Position numbers and translations under genes: made by a program. Below the pieces are notes generated by a model, which did no database searches, was not told the DNA's origin, and saw only the letters and a program-made list of their open reading frames with translations. A DNA stretch of 64,000 nt from SAR86 cluster bacterium. GTDB lineage: Bacteria > Pseudomonadota > Gammaproteobacteria > Magnimaribacterales > AG-339-G14. The stretch is taken from positions 1-64,000 of the forward strand of contig JAOIHS010000004.1 of the NCBI GenBank assembly GCA_028135785.1, in the 5' to 3' direction. Shown here in pieces: positions 63,882 through 64,000 of the stretch; the first letter of the stretch is position 1; each line of letters starts with the position of its first letter.

Positions 63882-64000
63882 TTAATCCTTTATTGAATGA
63901 TCGACTGTTTTTGCAGGAGAGTCTGTAGATGGGTGCCCGACAATAACTGCAGGAACTCCAGCCACAGTGGTATTCATTGGAACATCTTCTAGCACCACGC
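63882..64000 (-). CDS. cysE: Serine acetyltransferase, C-terminal end (truncated by window edge)
   Basis: The last 38 codons of a left-handed beta-helix acetyltransferase are visible: VVLEDVPMNTTVAGVPAVIV followed by GHPSTDSPAK. This is the usual end of CysE/EpsC, which makes O-acetylserine for cysteine synthesis. A short tail ends in a TAA 2 bp before tesB. Other hexapeptide acetyltransferases share this pattern, so the assignment rests on the V-L-x-x-V-P-x-x-T-T-V-A-G-x-P-A signature. Confidence 0.75.
   Translation of the reverse strand, partial: VVLEDVPMNTTVAGVPAVIVGHPSTDSPAKTVDHSIKD

Overview
The window is an AT-rich, very tightly packed stretch of bacterial chromosome, most likely from a streamlined marine gammaproteobacterium. 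The evidence for this is SlmA next to ArgB, UbiG with a MupP-type phosphatase, the miaA-hflK-hflC-hisZ-purA order, the mrcA/aroK-aroB-gltB-gltD order, many stop/start overlaps, and two large solitary TonB-dependent receptors. A SAR86-like pelagic lineage fits, but the sequence alone cannot prove it. No rRNA, tRNA, CRISPR array, insertion sequence or prophage was seen. Genes end in ordinary stops under the standard code.

Layout. 1-9.5 kb: split transhydrogenase genes (pntAA-pntAB-pntB), ubiG plus a phosphatase, the rluB-scpB-scpA cluster, nadE, then a DAHP synthase followed by two genes that look like a DnaB-helicase loading pair (a protein with two DnaT-type domains and a phage-lambda-P-like protein). 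9.6-13.8 kb: an RND efflux pump with its adaptor. 13.8-18.2 kb: xseB-ispA-dxs (isoprenoid precursors) converging on thiL-pgpA. 18.2-23.2 kb: a thiolase, a TonB-dependent receptor, and the largest gene-free stretch, which holds the decayed 3' end of another receptor. 23.2-28.7 kb: nth, glyA, nrdR, ribD, a ribBA whose GTP cyclohydrolase II half lacks its zinc cysteines, ribH and nusB. 28.7-34 kb: purA, hisZ, hflC, hflK and miaA on the minus strand, without the hfq and hflX usually found between miaA and hflK.

34-41 kb: an acyl-CoA ligase, a PII protein with a TTG start, waaA and a lipid A acyltransferase (envelope), panB-panC (pantothenate) and an alpha/beta hydrolase. 41-45.4 kb: a small methyltransferase, then an ilvE-GT4 glycosyltransferase-methyltransferase-toroid operon whose glycan product is unknown. 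45.4-58.5 kb: phosphohexomutase-argB-slmA, mrcA, aroK-aroB, and gltB-gltD with inverted repeats in the gltB leader, one resembling an NtrC site. 58.5-64 kb: a COG0523 (CobW/ZigA-type) GTPase interrupted by an in-frame TAA just before its conserved C-terminal tail, a second TonB-dependent receptor with a 19-bp palindrome upstream, tesB and the 3' end of cysE.

Most of the window is core metabolism in recognisable ancestral gammaproteobacterial order. The points of interest are the candidate helicase-loader pair, the COG0523 nonsense codon, the decayed receptor, the operator-like dyads, an inversion of the rib block, and the expected genes missing from their usual positions (hfq-hflX, pilMNOPQ, ribE).
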